Origin: an uncultured PS1 clade bacterium
GTDB taxonomy: Bacteria; Pseudomonadota; Gammaproteobacteria; PS1; Pseudothioglobaceae
Assembly: GCA_937950605.1 (NCBI GenBank)
Contig: CALFDA010000012.1
Coordinates: 1 to 16,644, forward strand
Direction: 5' to 3'
Length of the DNA: 16,644 bases
Below are positions 1-7,905 of the stretch, piece by piece (position 1 is the first letter of the stretch; each line of letters begins with the position of its first letter). The notes under the pieces are model-generated. The model was not told the origin of the DNA, ran no database searches, and was given only the letters and a program-made list of their open reading frames with translations. Position numbers and translations under genes: made by a program.

Positions 1-1
1 T

Positions 2-670
2 AAGTCTGATGATAGAATTTTACTAGCAGTGTCAGGTGGTAAAGACTCATTGAGTTTGTTTCATGTTTTACGACATTTTCAAAAAACCTCGCCCGTGAAG
101 TTTAAGCTTGGTGTGATAACGATTGACCCTCAAGTGGAGGGTTTTGAACCACAGGCATTAGGCAATTTTTTTCAGCAATTTGATACCCCTTATTTATTTG
201 AAGAATTCCCCATTCTTGAGCAAGCAAAAAAGAGTATGAAAGGGGATTCGTATTGTTCATTTTGTGCGCGTATTAAGCGTGGTTTAATGTATAAAGTAGG
301 GCGAAGAGAGGGCTATAATGTTTTGGCATTAGGACAACATTTAGATGATTTGTGCGAGAGTTTGATGATGTCAATGTTTCATAATGGCAAAATTCAAACT
401 ATGAAAGCGCACTACGTTAATAATAATAAAGATTTGCGCATTATTCGACCAATGGTTTATGTAAGAGAGCGACAGCTAGCAGATTTTGCCAAATCTGCAA
501 ATCTGCCTATTATTCCTGATTCTTGTCCAGCTTGTTTTAATGCGCCAACCGAGCGTGAATATTTTAAACAATGGTTGCTCAATGAAGAAAATCGCATGCC
601 AAACTTATATAATAATTTATTAAGTGCAATGAAACCAATGCTAGATGAAACAAAAGCACACAATGATTAA
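2..670 (+). CDS. TtcA-like PP-loop tRNA thiolation enzyme, 5' partial
   Basis: The reading frame is open from the window edge; the residues before V-SGGKDS read D-R-I-L-L-A, so the true start lies upstream and GTG at 29 is internal. The PP-loop SGGKDS binds ATP to adenylate a tRNA base. Two cysteine pairs follow, CSFC and CPAC (about residues 76/79 and 166/169 counted from position 29), with GQHLDD between them. This layout matches TtcA, the [4Fe-4S] enzyme that makes 2-thiocytidine at tRNA position 32. E. coli TtcA ends its second cysteine region differently (a CGSQ-type motif, not CPACF with PTER), so this may be a TtcA-related subgroup, and the exact tRNA target is inferred. The gene overlaps the next one by 8 nt. 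Its neighbourhood with the isc operon fits an iron-sulfur enzyme that draws sulfur from IscS. Confidence 0.85.
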   Translation, partial: KSDDRILLAVSGGKDSLSLFHVLRHFQKTSPVKFKLGVITIDPQVEGFEPQALGNFFQQFDTPYLFEEFPILEQAKKSMKGDSYCSFCARIKRGLMYKVGRREGYNVLALGQHLDDLCESLMMSMFHNGKIQTMKAHYVNNNKDLRIIRPMVYVRERQLADFAKSANLPIIPDSCPACFNAPTEREYFKQWLLNEENRMPNLYNNLLSAMKPMLDETKAHND

Positions 671-1499
671 ATGGATTCTCAAATTCTTTGCACTTATGCC
701 ACTCAAATTAAATCACTTGATAGGCACTTTAATTGGTCAAATTTTATATCTGACTAATAGTCAATCTAAGCATGTTGTGAGTAAAAATATTGCTATTTGC
801 TTTGCCACTTTAAACAAAACGCAACAGCAAGATTTGGTGAAAAAATCTTTAATTGAAACGGGTAAAAATCTTAGCGAATCTGGTTTTATTTGGTGTCATA
901 GTTTTGAGCACAATGCTAAGCACGTTATTAAAACAAATGGCGTGCAACATCTTAAAAGTCGTGAAAATACGATTTTATTAGTGCCACATTTTGGCTGTTG
1001 GGAAATTGCCGCACGCATCGTATCTTTATATAGACCCACGACTTTTATGTATAAGGAATTAGACAACAAAAAACAAAACGCCTTATTGTTGTCTTTACGC
1101 GAACAACAAAATTTAAGTATGGCAGCGGCAAATAAAAAGGGCATTTTAAAATTACAACGTGCTCTTAAAGAACATCAATTAGTTGCTATCTTGCCTGATC
1201 AATATCCTAGTGAAAGTGGCGTTATATCTTCTTTTTTTGGGCAAGATGCCAAAACTATGACACTATTAGTTAGACTAGCAAGAAAAAATAATGCCAAAAT
1301 CTTAATGACTTGGGCAAAACGCTTAAGTAAAGGGGCAGGTTATGAGTTAAATATTGAACCTGTGAACATTCTATCAGATACAGGTTTAGTAGAAGATGAT
1401 GTGGCACTTATGAATCAAGCGATTGAGCACTTGATTAAAACTAAACCAGAACAATATTTGTGGAATTACAAACGTTTTAAAGGGGTTATTAGGTATTAG
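663..1499 (+). CDS. LpxL/HtrB-family lipid A biosynthesis acyltransferase
   Basis: This 278-residue protein belongs to the lysophospholipid acyltransferase superfamily that adds secondary acyl chains to Kdo-lipid A at the inner membrane. The catalytic HX4E box is visible as HFGCWE (H109, E114), followed by a central LPDQYPSESG segment and SFFGQDAKT, as in the LpxL/LpxM/LpxP family. The N-terminus (WILKFFALMPLKL) is hydrophobic and basic and could anchor it in the membrane. I chose ATG 663, which overlaps the preceding gene by 8 nt and suggests translational coupling; an in-frame ATG at 645 would add six polar residues (MKQKHT) and lengthen the overlap. It is a little shorter than E. coli LpxL. 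Which acyl chain it transfers cannot be told from sequence. The preceding gene is unrelated in function. Confidence 0.88.
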   Translation: MIKWILKFFALMPLKLNHLIGTLIGQILYLTNSQSKHVVSKNIAICFATLNKTQQQDLVKKSLIETGKNLSESGFIWCHSFEHNAKHVIKTNGVQHLKSRENTILLVPHFGCWEIAARIVSLYRPTTFMYKELDNKKQNALLLSLREQQNLSMAAANKKGILKLQRALKEHQLVAILPDQYPSESGVISSFFGQDAKTMTLLVRLARKNNAKILMTWAKRLSKGAGYELNIEPVNILSDTGLVEDDVALMNQAIEHLIKTKPEQYLWNYKRFKGVIRY

Positions 1500-1541
1500 G
1501 GATTTTCTATGCTATATTGCTTCGATTGAAGTACCCAAAGA

Positions 1542-1568
1542 TTGAATATTAGCGTTTTATGATATAAT
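1542..1568 (+). promoter_or_regulatory. candidate sigma70 promoter of cysE
   Basis: A perfect -10 hexamer TATAAT lies at 1563-1568 and a -35-like TTGAAT at 1542-1547, with a short 15-nt spacer. Transcription starting 7 nt after the -10 would begin at about 1575, the A of the cysE ATG, so the message may have almost no leader. No clear Shine-Dalgarno sequence precedes the ATG. Confidence 0.45.
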
Positions 1569-1574
1569 TTAGAG

Positions 1575-2270
1575 ATGAAATTTACTGAAGATATTCAAAG
1601 TGTATTTGAGCGTGACCCTGCTGCTAGAAATACTTTCGAGATAATAACAACCTATTCTGGTGTGCAAGCGATGCTATTTTATCGTTTAGCACATAAATTG
1701 TGGTGTTTAAGGCTTAAATGGTTGGCACGTTTTATATCAATGATCGCCCGTTGGTTGACCGGTATTGAAATTCATCCTGCGGCAAAGATTGGTCGCCGAT
1801 TTTTTATTGATCATGGCATGGGTGTGGTCATCGGCGAAACCGCCAAAATTGGCGATGATTGCACTTTATATCATGGCGTTACTTTGGGTGGCACGACTTG
1901 GAAAAAAGGTAAGCGTCATCCAACATTGAACAACAATGTCGTCATCGGTGCAGGTGCCAAAATTTTAGGACCAATCACTTTAGGTGATAATGTGCGTGTG
2001 GGCTCTAATTCTGTTGTTGTTAAATCTGTTGATAAAGGGCAAACAGTGGTTGGCGTGCCTGCGCGCGTGTTAAAAGAAAGCAAAACACAATCCATTAAAT
2101 TTGACTTTTATGCAGTGGGTAGTGGAGATGACCCTACTGCTAAGGATATCAGTTCAATTTTAGAGCATTTAAACGACATAGATTCACGATTACGCAAAGT
2201 ATCTAGGGAATTAAATCTTGAAGAAAAAAAAGATATTCCAGTCGGCGATTTAGAGTCAGAAAGTAAATAA
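1575..2270 (+). CDS. cysE: serine O-acetyltransferase
   Basis: CysE transfers acetyl from acetyl-CoA to L-serine, giving O-acetylserine for cysteine synthesis in the cytoplasm. The N-terminal helical part (about 1-65) is followed by hexapeptide repeats of a left-handed beta-helix: HPAAKIG, IDHGMGVVIGE (D79, H80, the expected catalytic pair), GVTLGGT, the RHP loop (H115), NVVIGAGAKILG and GVPARV. At 231 residues it lacks the N-terminal extension of E. coli CysE (273 residues), like the shorter EpsC-type enzymes. The last 60 residues are charged and less conserved. Its position just before iscR is common in bacteria and makes sense because IscS consumes cysteine. It has its own possible promoter, so it is probably transcribed separately from iscR. 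Confidence 0.95.
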   Translation: MKFTEDIQSVFERDPAARNTFEIITTYSGVQAMLFYRLAHKLWCLRLKWLARFISMIARWLTGIEIHPAAKIGRRFFIDHGMGVVIGETAKIGDDCTLYHGVTLGGTTWKKGKRHPTLNNNVVIGAGAKILGPITLGDNVRVGSNSVVVKSVDKGQTVVGVPARVLKESKTQSIKFDFYAVGSGDDPTAKDISSILEHLNDIDSRLRKVSRELNLEEKKDIPVGDLESESK

Positions 2271-2347
2271 AAGATTGTTTTAATGTTCATCATAAACAAA
2301 CCTCTTGCCATTTAATAATTTTTATAAATTCACCTATTAGCGTTTCT

Positions 2348-2369
2348 AGGTATTAGTACCTGATTTTTT
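2348..2369 (+). terminator. possible weak Rho-independent terminator after cysE
   Basis: A perfect 5-bp inverted repeat, AGGTA (2348-2352) and TACCT (2357-2361), has a 4-nt loop and is followed within two bases by six T, then another T-rich run. The stem is short, so this is only a candidate. It lies between cysE and the iscR promoter, where a terminator is expected. Confidence 0.35.
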
Positions 2370-2428
2370 GCTTTTTTAGTTATTTTTTAATTTTGCAACA
2401 TTTTTATTATGACTTAGGTTGAAATTAT

Positions 2429-2453
2429 ATACTTGACTAAAATACTATGTTAT
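2429..2453 (+). promoter_or_regulatory. IscR type 1 binding site (predicted)
   Basis: The left half ATACTTGACT and the centre AAAAT fit the known type 1 IscR consensus (ATASYYGACT, RWWWY) at every position. The right half keeps 6 of 10 positions, including the terminal TAT, giving 21 of 25 overall by hand count. It overlaps the -35 box of the iscR promoter. In E. coli, [2Fe-2S]-IscR binds such sites and represses the isc operon, so the same feedback is inferred here. Confidence 0.7.
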
Positions 2454-2460
2454 GTATAAT
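2433..2460 (+). promoter_or_regulatory. iscR promoter (sigma70-type)
   Basis: A -35 TTGACT (2433-2438) and a consensus -10 TATAAT (2455-2460) are separated by 16 nt, the best promoter match in the window. The predicted start near 2467 leaves a leader of about 23 nt before the iscR ATG. The overlapping IscR site supports autoregulation. Confidence 0.75.
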
Positions 2461-2489
2461 GTGGCAATTTTGAGAATAAAGATAATTAT

Positions 2490-2900
2490 ATGCAACTTAC
2501 AACTAAAGGACGCTACGCGATAACAGCAATGTTGGATTTGGCTGCAAATGGTGCTATAAAACCGATTGCTTTGGGTATTATTTCACAAAGACAAAACATT
2601 TCTTTGTCTTATTTAGAACAACTATTTGCTAAGTTGCGTCGTGCAAACTTAGTTAGAAGCGTCCGTGGACCTGGCGGAGGTTATGTGCTTAGTACACTAG
2701 CAAAGGACATCAATTTGGCGCAAATTGTCGAAGCAGTTGATGAAAATATTGATTTACGTCGTTGCAAAGGTTTAGGTGATTGTAATGGTGGCAAACAATG
2801 TATTTCGCATCAGTTGTGGTGTGATGTGAGTGGGCAAATTAGAAATTTTTTAAATAGCAGAACTTTGCAAATGGTGATTGATAATCACGAGGGGTTATAA
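2490..2900 (+). CDS. iscR: iron-sulfur cluster regulator IscR
   Basis: IscR is an Rrf2-family winged-helix repressor that senses [2Fe-2S] status and controls iron-sulfur assembly genes. The protein begins MQLTTKGRYAITAM, typical of the family, with the DNA-contacting wing at VRGPGGGYVL (58-67). The cluster ligands C92, C98, C104 and H107 fall at the same numbers as in E. coli IscR, so it can be expected to bind a [2Fe-2S] cluster. The length is 136 residues; the C-terminal tail is shorter than in E. coli (162). It is followed 2 nt later by iscS and preceded by its own promoter with an IscR site, which fits negative feedback. Confidence 0.97.
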   Translation: MQLTTKGRYAITAMLDLAANGAIKPIALGIISQRQNISLSYLEQLFAKLRRANLVRSVRGPGGGYVLSTLAKDINLAQIVEAVDENIDLRRCKGLGDCNGGKQCISHQLWCDVSGQIRNFLNSRTLQMVIDNHEGL

Positions 2901-2902
2901 TT

Positions 2903-4117
2903 ATGACAATACCTACTTATATGGATTATTCTGCAACTACACCTGTTGATGGCAGGGTTGCAAAAGCAATGATGAAGCATTTGACTATAGATGGTAATTT
3001 TGGCAATCCAGCTTCACGCTCACATTATTATGGATGGCAAGCTGATGAAGCAATAGCTAAATCTCGAAAACAAGTAGCAGATTTAGTTGGTGCCGATGCA
3101 ACAGAGATTATTTGGACATCAGGTGCAACCGAGTCAGACAATTTGGCGATTAAAGGAGTTGCGCATTTTTACCAAAAAAAAGGCAAGCACATTATTACCC
3201 TCAAAACAGAACACAAAGCGGTATTAGATACTTGCAGACAACTTGAGCGCGAAGGTTATGAAATTACCTATTTAGAACCGATGGCAAATGGTTTGCTGGA
3301 TTTAGATGTATTCAAATCCGCTATTCGCAAAGATACAATACTGGCATCTGTTATGCATGTGAACAACGAAATTGGCGTTATTCAGGACATTGCAGCAATT
3401 GGTAATATTTGTCGCGAATATAGAGTATTTTTTCATGTTGATGCAGCACAGTCTGCGGGTAAGATAGCGATTGATTTATCAAAATTATCTGTTGATTTAA
3501 TGAGTTTTTCAGCGCATAAAATCTATGGACCCAAAGGTATTGGTGCTTTGTATGTGCGAAAAAAACCGCGTATTCGCCTAGAAGCACAAATGCATGGAGG
3601 CGGCCATGAAAGGGGAATGCGCTCAGGCACACTAGCAACACATCAAATTGTTGGTATGGGTGAGGCGTTTGCGATTGCCCAAATTGAGATGGTAGCAGAA
3701 AACGAAAGAATTCTAGCATTGCGCAAGCGTTTGTTAGCTGGTTTTGCGGATATGGAGGCGGTGGTTGTAAATGGCGATTTAGATGCGCGAATTCCAGGCA
3801 ACCTCAATATTAGTTTTAATTATGTAGAAGGTGAATCGCTAATGATGGCAATTAATGATATTGCTGTTTCTTCAGGATCAGCCTGTACTTCTGCAAGTCT
3901 TGAACCATCTTATGTATTGCGTGCGCTAGGATTAAGTGATGAATTGGCGCATTCTTCTATTCGTTTTACTATTGGTCGTTATACCAGCACAGATGATGTT
4001 GATAAGGCAATTGCTTTGGTGCGTGAAAAAGTTAAAAAATTGCGCGATTTATCACCACTTTGGGATATGTATAAAGAAGGGATTGATTTAAATAAAGTCA
4101 AATGGGCTGCCCATTAG
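2903..4117 (+). CDS. iscS: cysteine desulfurase IscS
   Basis: IscS is a PLP-dependent class V aminotransferase-fold enzyme that converts cysteine to alanine and holds the sulfur as a persulfide for IscU and for tRNA thiolation enzymes. It has exactly 404 residues, as in E. coli. Visible residues are H104 (KTEHKAV, stacking on PLP), K206 in SFSAHKIYGPKG (Schiff base with PLP) and C328 in SSGSACTSAS (persulfide-bearing loop), all at E. coli positions. The start follows the iscR stop by 2 nt, with a GAGGGG ribosome-binding sequence inside the end of iscR, so the two are co-transcribed and probably translationally coupled. It may also feed the TtcA-like enzyme at the left edge. Confidence 0.98.
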   Translation: MTIPTYMDYSATTPVDGRVAKAMMKHLTIDGNFGNPASRSHYYGWQADEAIAKSRKQVADLVGADATEIIWTSGATESDNLAIKGVAHFYQKKGKHIITLKTEHKAVLDTCRQLEREGYEITYLEPMANGLLDLDVFKSAIRKDTILASVMHVNNEIGVIQDIAAIGNICREYRVFFHVDAAQSAGKIAIDLSKLSVDLMSFSAHKIYGPKGIGALYVRKKPRIRLEAQMHGGGHERGMRSGTLATHQIVGMGEAFAIAQIEMVAENERILALRKRLLAGFADMEAVVVNGDLDARIPGNLNISFNYVEGESLMMAINDIAVSSGSACTSASLEPSYVLRALGLSDELAHSSIRFTIGRYTSTDDVDKAIALVREKVKKLRDLSPLWDMYKEGIDLNKVKWAAH

Positions 4118-4176
4118 TAATTGGATACAAGTATTAAATGTGCTATGTTTTGCATATTGTTATTGGTTAAGTTGCC

Positions 4177-4207
4177 TTATCCGATTATTCTTTTGAATGG
4201 GTATAAT
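4177..4207 (+). promoter_or_regulatory. candidate internal promoter before iscU
   Basis: The 121-nt iscS-iscU gap contains a perfect -10 TATAAT (4202-4207) with a weak -35 (TTATCC at 4177-4182, 19-nt spacer). A strong AGGAGG ribosome-binding site (4228-4233) precedes the iscU ATG at 4239. The gap and the -10 suggest that iscU onward can be transcribed apart from iscRS, but the -35 is poor. Confidence 0.35.
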
Positions 4208-4238
4208 TTAGCTAACCAAGAATTCTTAGGAGGAATAT

Positions 4239-4619
4239 ATGGCATACGGTGAAAAAGTACTAGATCATTATGAAAATCCGCGTAATGTTGGTGTCTTAGA
4301 CAAAGACGCTAAGAATGTTGGTACAGGTATGGTAGGTGCGCCTGCTTGTGGTGATGTAATGCGCTTACAAATTCAAGTAGACGATAAAGGCGTGATTGAG
4401 CAGGCGAAATTTAAAACCTATGGTTGTGGTTCTGCGATTGCCTCAAGTTCATTATTAACAGAGTGGGTAAAGGGCAAAACTTTAGCAGAGGCAGCCACTA
4501 TTAAAAACACAGATATTGCCGAGGAATTAGCGTTGCCACCCGTTAAAGTGCATTGCTCAGTATTGGCTGAAGATGCGATAAAAGCAGCCATTAACGACAT
4601 TAAAAGCAAAGCTGAGTAG
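4239..4619 (+). CDS. iscU: iron-sulfur cluster scaffold IscU
   Basis: IscU is the scaffold on which IscS-derived sulfur and iron are built into a [2Fe-2S] cluster. The 126-residue protein carries C37 and D39 (APACGD), C63 (YGCGSA) and C106 (KVHCSV), the three ligand cysteines plus the aspartate that speeds cluster release. LPPVK at 99-103 is the known recognition peptide for the HscA chaperone, and HscA is encoded downstream, so the partnership is intact. A strong AGGAGG lies 5 nt before the ATG. iscA follows after 3 nt. Confidence 0.98.
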   Translation: MAYGEKVLDHYENPRNVGVLDKDAKNVGTGMVGAPACGDVMRLQIQVDDKGVIEQAKFKTYGCGSAIASSSLLTEWVKGKTLAEAATIKNTDIAEELALPPVKVHCSVLAEDAIKAAINDIKSKAE

Positions 4620-4622
4620 AAA

Positions 4623-4946
4623 ATGGCAATTACTCTAACGCAAACTGCTGCTAAGCGTATTGTTGATTTCTTGCTTAATCGTGGTTCTGGAGTTGGTGTG
4701 CGCCTGTCTGTGCAAACTACTGGTTGTTCTGGATTAGGTTATAACATGGAGTTTGTAGATACTATTAATGATGATGATAATGTGTTTGAAGATCGAGGTG
4801 TGAAAGTAGTGGTTGACACCAAAAGCCTTATTTATTTAGATGGCACACAGGTTGATTTCGTCAAAGAAGGTCTGAATGAGGGGTTTGAATTTAATAATCC
4901 AAATGCCAAAGCTGAGTGTGGTTGTGGCGAATCTTTTACGGTATAA
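4623..4946 (+). CDS. iscA: iron-sulfur assembly protein IscA
   Basis: IscA is an A-type carrier (HesB family) that binds iron or iron-sulfur clusters and passes them to target proteins, especially [4Fe-4S] enzymes. It has 107 residues with the three conserved cysteines C35 (TGCSGLGY), C99 and C101 (ECGCGESF), the same numbering as in E. coli IscA. The final CGCG motif and the position between iscU and hscB distinguish it from ErpA or SufA. It starts 3 nt after iscU and is presumably co-transcribed with it. Confidence 0.97.
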   Translation: MAITLTQTAAKRIVDFLLNRGSGVGVRLSVQTTGCSGLGYNMEFVDTINDDDNVFEDRGVKVVVDTKSLIYLDGTQVDFVKEGLNEGFEFNNPNAKAECGCGESFTV

Positions 4947-5063
4947 GTGGCAATAATTGGCATGTTTTCATTCCAAGTCGTGTTTTAGTGATGAGTCTTG
5001 TGTGTCAATGAAAAATATAGCACTTTTACGCTTAATACAATGGGATATATGTCTTAAAAAACA

Positions 5064-5576
5064 ATGAAAAACTATTTTGAGTTATTTTCTTTAAAAGTTG
5101 ATTTTGCAATAGATTTAAAGGTATTAGAGCAAGCTTATCAAATACAAGTTGCGTATTACCATCCCGATAAATTTGCTAATAACAGTGATAGAGAAAAATC
5201 CCTATCTTTGCAAAATACTGCCTTGATTAATACCGCTTTCGAGACACTAAAATCGCCATTGTTACGTGCCACCTATTTGTTAGAATTACAAGGCATTCAT
5301 GCTTTTGACGAAAAAGATACGCAAATGGATACCAATTTTTTAATCGATCAGATTGCACTTAGAGAATCTTTAGAAGCCATAAAAACTACAAAAGATGAAC
5401 TTGCTTTAGATGAGTTTATTGAAGATATTAACAATAATGTCGCACAAAAAGTTAAACAAATTCAATCTCTGTTTAAAGAAAATAAATTCAATCAAATTAA
5501 AAATCAAGTGCGAGAGTTGAAGTTTTATATACAATTAAATACACAAGCCAAACAACTTATGGACGAGTGGTTATAA
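5064..5576 (+). CDS. hscB: J-domain co-chaperone HscB
   Basis: HscB is the dedicated J-protein that brings cluster-loaded IscU to HscA and stimulates its ATPase. The 170-residue protein has a J domain at about 1-75 with the essential HPD tripeptide at H33-P34-D35 (YYHPDKF), followed by the family pattern NTAFETLKSPLLRATYLLEL. The C-terminal helical domain (about 85-170) is the expected IscU-binding part. A 117-nt gap separates it from iscA, and no clear promoter or terminator is visible there. hscA starts 4 nt after its stop. The protein is more diverged than IscS or IscU, as is usual for HscB. Confidence 0.95.
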   Translation: MKNYFELFSLKVDFAIDLKVLEQAYQIQVAYYHPDKFANNSDREKSLSLQNTALINTAFETLKSPLLRATYLLELQGIHAFDEKDTQMDTNFLIDQIALRESLEAIKTTKDELALDEFIEDINNNVAQKVKQIQSLFKENKFNQIKNQVRELKFYIQLNTQAKQLMDEWL

Positions 5577-5580
5577 AATT

Positions 5581-7431
5581 ATGGCATTATTGCAAATCTC
5601 AGAGCCTGGACAAACAACAGCCCCCCATCAACATAAATTAGCAATTGGCATTGACTTAGGCACGACTAATTCTCTAGTAGCCGCGGTGCAAAATGGCATA
5701 AGCAAAGTATTGACTGATGAAAACAACAAAGCGATTTTGCCATCGGTTGTGCATTGTGGTAAGAATAATAAACTCACGGTTGGTTGCGATGCTTGTCCTT
5801 ATGCAAGGACTGATCCAACCAACACAATTGTATCGGTCAAGCGCTTTATGGGCTTGAGTTACAAAGAGGTTAAAGGCTTTAAAAATTGTCCTTACGATTT
5901 AGTAGAAGATGGTAATAATGTGCAATTTCATACCGCAATGGGCGATTTATCTGCTGTAGAGATTTCATCAACCATTCTAACCTCGCTTAAGCAACGTGCA
6001 GAAAAGTCCCTAGGCGGCGAGCTAACAGGTGCTGTAATTACAGTGCCTGCTTACTTTAATGATGCACAACGTCAAGCTACTAAAGACGCAGCAACACTTG
6101 CAGGACTCAACACACTCAGATTATTAAACGAGCCAACAGCTGCCGCAGTGGCTTACGGGTTAGAATCTGGCAAGGAAGGCGTACATGCGGTATATGATTT
6201 AGGTGGCGGAACCTTTGATATTTCAATTTTAAGTTTTCAAAAAGGCGTATTTAAAGTGCTTTCTACGGGTGGTGATTCTAGTTTAGGAGGCGATGATTTT
6301 GATCAACTGATTATTGATGATTGTATCGAAACACTAAAACTAGGCGACTTAACGCCAACACAAATGCAAAGAATCAAACAATTTTCACGTATAGCCAAAG
6401 AAACTTTAAGTGCTGATAGTTTTGCTGAATTTCACTGTGTAGAAGCCCCATATCGCATTAGCAAAACAAAGTTTGAATCTTTATCCAAGGCACTTATTCA
6501 ACGCACATTGCTAATTACCAAGCGTGCTATTAGAGACGCTGATATTGCCATAGAAGATATTAAAGATATTATTATGATTGGTGGTTCAACACGCATGCCT
6601 TTGGTTCGAAAAATGGTGAGTAATTTGTTTGATAAGCCTGTTTTATCCAGTATTAACCCTGATGAAGTGGTTGCCAAAGGTGCTGCTATTCAAGCGAATT
6701 TATTAGCAGGCAATAAACCCCCAGACGATATGTTGTTGTTAGATGTTTTGCCTTTATCATTAGGGTTAGAAACCATGGGTGGATTAGTAGAAAAAGTCCT
6801 ACATCGAAACAGCACAATCCCTACTACCCGTGCACAAGAATTTACCACTTTTAAAGATGGACAAACCGCAATGAGTGTGCATATTGTGCAAGGCGAAAGA
6901 GAGTTAGTAAAAGATTGTCGATCGCTAGGTAAATTTGAACTTAGAGGTATTCCGGCTATGGTCGCAGGCAATGCCCGCATTCGCGTCGAGTTTCAAGTGG
7001 ACGCTGATGGGTTGCTTTCTGTTAGTGCAACAGAGCAAACTTCGGGGGTTAAAGCTGATGTTACTATCAAACCATCTTACGGACTAAGCGATAGTGAAAT
7101 GGAAAAGATGCTAAAAGATTCTATTGTGTTTGCGCAAGATGATGTTAAGGCTAGGCAACTGCACGAGACGCAAGTAGAAGCCCATAGAACCATAGAAGCA
7201 ATTGACTACGCACTTGCCAAAGATAAATCAATGCTAGACGAGGCAATGTTAAATGATATTTTAGATGCTAGGTCACAACTAGAGGCTGTTATTAATGACA
7301 AAGATGATAAAGTTATCCAAGACAAAATAAACAATCTTGAATCTAGTAGTGCTAAATTTGTAGAAATGCGTATGAACAACACTATTGCTAAGGCTATGCA
7401 AGGTCGTAACGTCAAAGAATTCGAGGAATAA
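5581..7431 (+). CDS. hscA: Hsp70-type chaperone HscA
   Basis: HscA is the specialised Hsp70 that binds IscU at LPPVK and drives cluster transfer using ATP. It has 616 residues, the E. coli length. The ATPase domain shows IGIDLGTTNSLV (22-33), NEPTAAAVAYGLESG, the phosphate-binding YDLGGGTFDIS and IGGSTRMP. The interdomain linker region DVLPLSLGLET leads to the substrate-binding domain, with a helical lid in the last 130 residues. The N-terminal extension before the ATPase fold is typical of HscA rather than DnaK. It lies 4 nt after hscB and 3 nt before fdx, so the three form one unit. Confidence 0.97.
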   Translation: MALLQISEPGQTTAPHQHKLAIGIDLGTTNSLVAAVQNGISKVLTDENNKAILPSVVHCGKNNKLTVGCDACPYARTDPTNTIVSVKRFMGLSYKEVKGFKNCPYDLVEDGNNVQFHTAMGDLSAVEISSTILTSLKQRAEKSLGGELTGAVITVPAYFNDAQRQATKDAATLAGLNTLRLLNEPTAAAVAYGLESGKEGVHAVYDLGGGTFDISILSFQKGVFKVLSTGGDSSLGGDDFDQLIIDDCIETLKLGDLTPTQMQRIKQFSRIAKETLSADSFAEFHCVEAPYRISKTKFESLSKALIQRTLLITKRAIRDADIAIEDIKDIIMIGGSTRMPLVRKMVSNLFDKPVLSSINPDEVVAKGAAIQANLLAGNKPPDDMLLLDVLPLSLGLETMGGLVEKVLHRNSTIPTTRAQEFTTFKDGQTAMSVHIVQGERELVKDCRSLGKFELRGIPAMVAGNARIRVEFQVDADGLLSVSATEQTSGVKADVTIKPSYGLSDSEMEKMLKDSIVFAQDDVKARQLHETQVEAHRTIEAIDYALAKDKSMLDEAMLNDILDARSQLEAVINDKDDKVIQDKINNLESSSAKFVEMRMNNTIAKAMQGRNVKEFEE

Positions 7432-7434
7432 ACA

Positions 7435-7773
7435 ATGCCACAACTCATCATACTACCACACCAAAATTTTTGTCCAGAAGGCGCGGTTATTGAAGTCGAG
7501 AGAGGTGTTAGTGTTTGTGAAGCCTTACTTGCTAATCACATCGAGATCGAGCATGCATGTGAAATGTCAAATGCCTGCACCACTTGTCATGTATATGTGC
7601 GAGAAGGTTTTGATTCTATTAGAGAATCGGACGAAATAGAAGATGATTTACTTGATAAAGCTTGGGGATTAGACCCTGATTCTCGTCTATCTTGTCAGGC
7701 AGTTGTAGGGGACGAAGATTTAGTTATCGAGATACCAAAATACACCATTAATCAAGTCTCTGAAAATCATTAA
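7435..7773 (+). CDS. fdx: ISC-type [2Fe-2S] ferredoxin
   Basis: This adrenodoxin-like ferredoxin supplies electrons for cluster assembly on IscU. The 112-residue protein has ligands C42, C48, C51 (ACEMSNACTTC) and C87 (RLSCQA) at E. coli Fdx positions, and family signatures ILPHQ near the start, REGFDS, LLDKAWGL and EIPKYTIN at the end. It follows hscA by 3 nt and is the last isc gene here; no iscX gene (the usual next gene in E. coli) is visible. The next gene downstream is on the opposite strand and belongs to a different, mobile-looking block. Confidence 0.97.
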   Translation: MPQLIILPHQNFCPEGAVIEVERGVSVCEALLANHIEIEHACEMSNACTTCHVYVREGFDSIRESDEIEDDLLDKAWGLDPDSRLSCQAVVGDEDLVIEIPKYTINQVSENH

Positions 7774-7815
7774 ACGATAACTTTTTTGCTCTTAGTAAAT
7801 TAATTTGTATTCTAA

Positions 7816-7885
7816 AACCTAAAACCCTAGAAAAAATTGTAGGCAAAATTGGTGCTAAATGTCAATCGTGATAAGGCTTTAGGTT
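7816..7885. repeat. spaced perfect 8-bp inverted repeat between convergent genes
   Basis: AACCTAAA (7816-7823) and TTTAGGTT (7878-7885) form a perfect inverted repeat 54 nt apart in the 132-nt space between fdx and the convergent gene. There is no T-run after the right arm, so this is not a typical terminator. It may mark the edge of the inserted block or be chance in AT-rich DNA. Confidence 0.3.
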
Positions 7886-7905
7886 GTCTTTGTGGCATTA
7901 ATGAT

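Noticed and set aside
3378..3719. Reverse-strand open frame of 113 codons inside iscS
   Set aside because: It lies fully within a certain gene on the other strand, resembles no known protein, and is explained by the codon pattern of iscS.
6690..6980. Reverse-strand open frame of 96 codons inside hscA
   Set aside because: Shadow of a well-conserved coding region, with no ribosome-binding site or protein-like pattern.
7385..7639. Alternative + strand frame across the hscA-fdx junction
   Set aside because: It overlaps fdx in another frame; the fdx frame has all ferredoxin cysteines and correct spacing.
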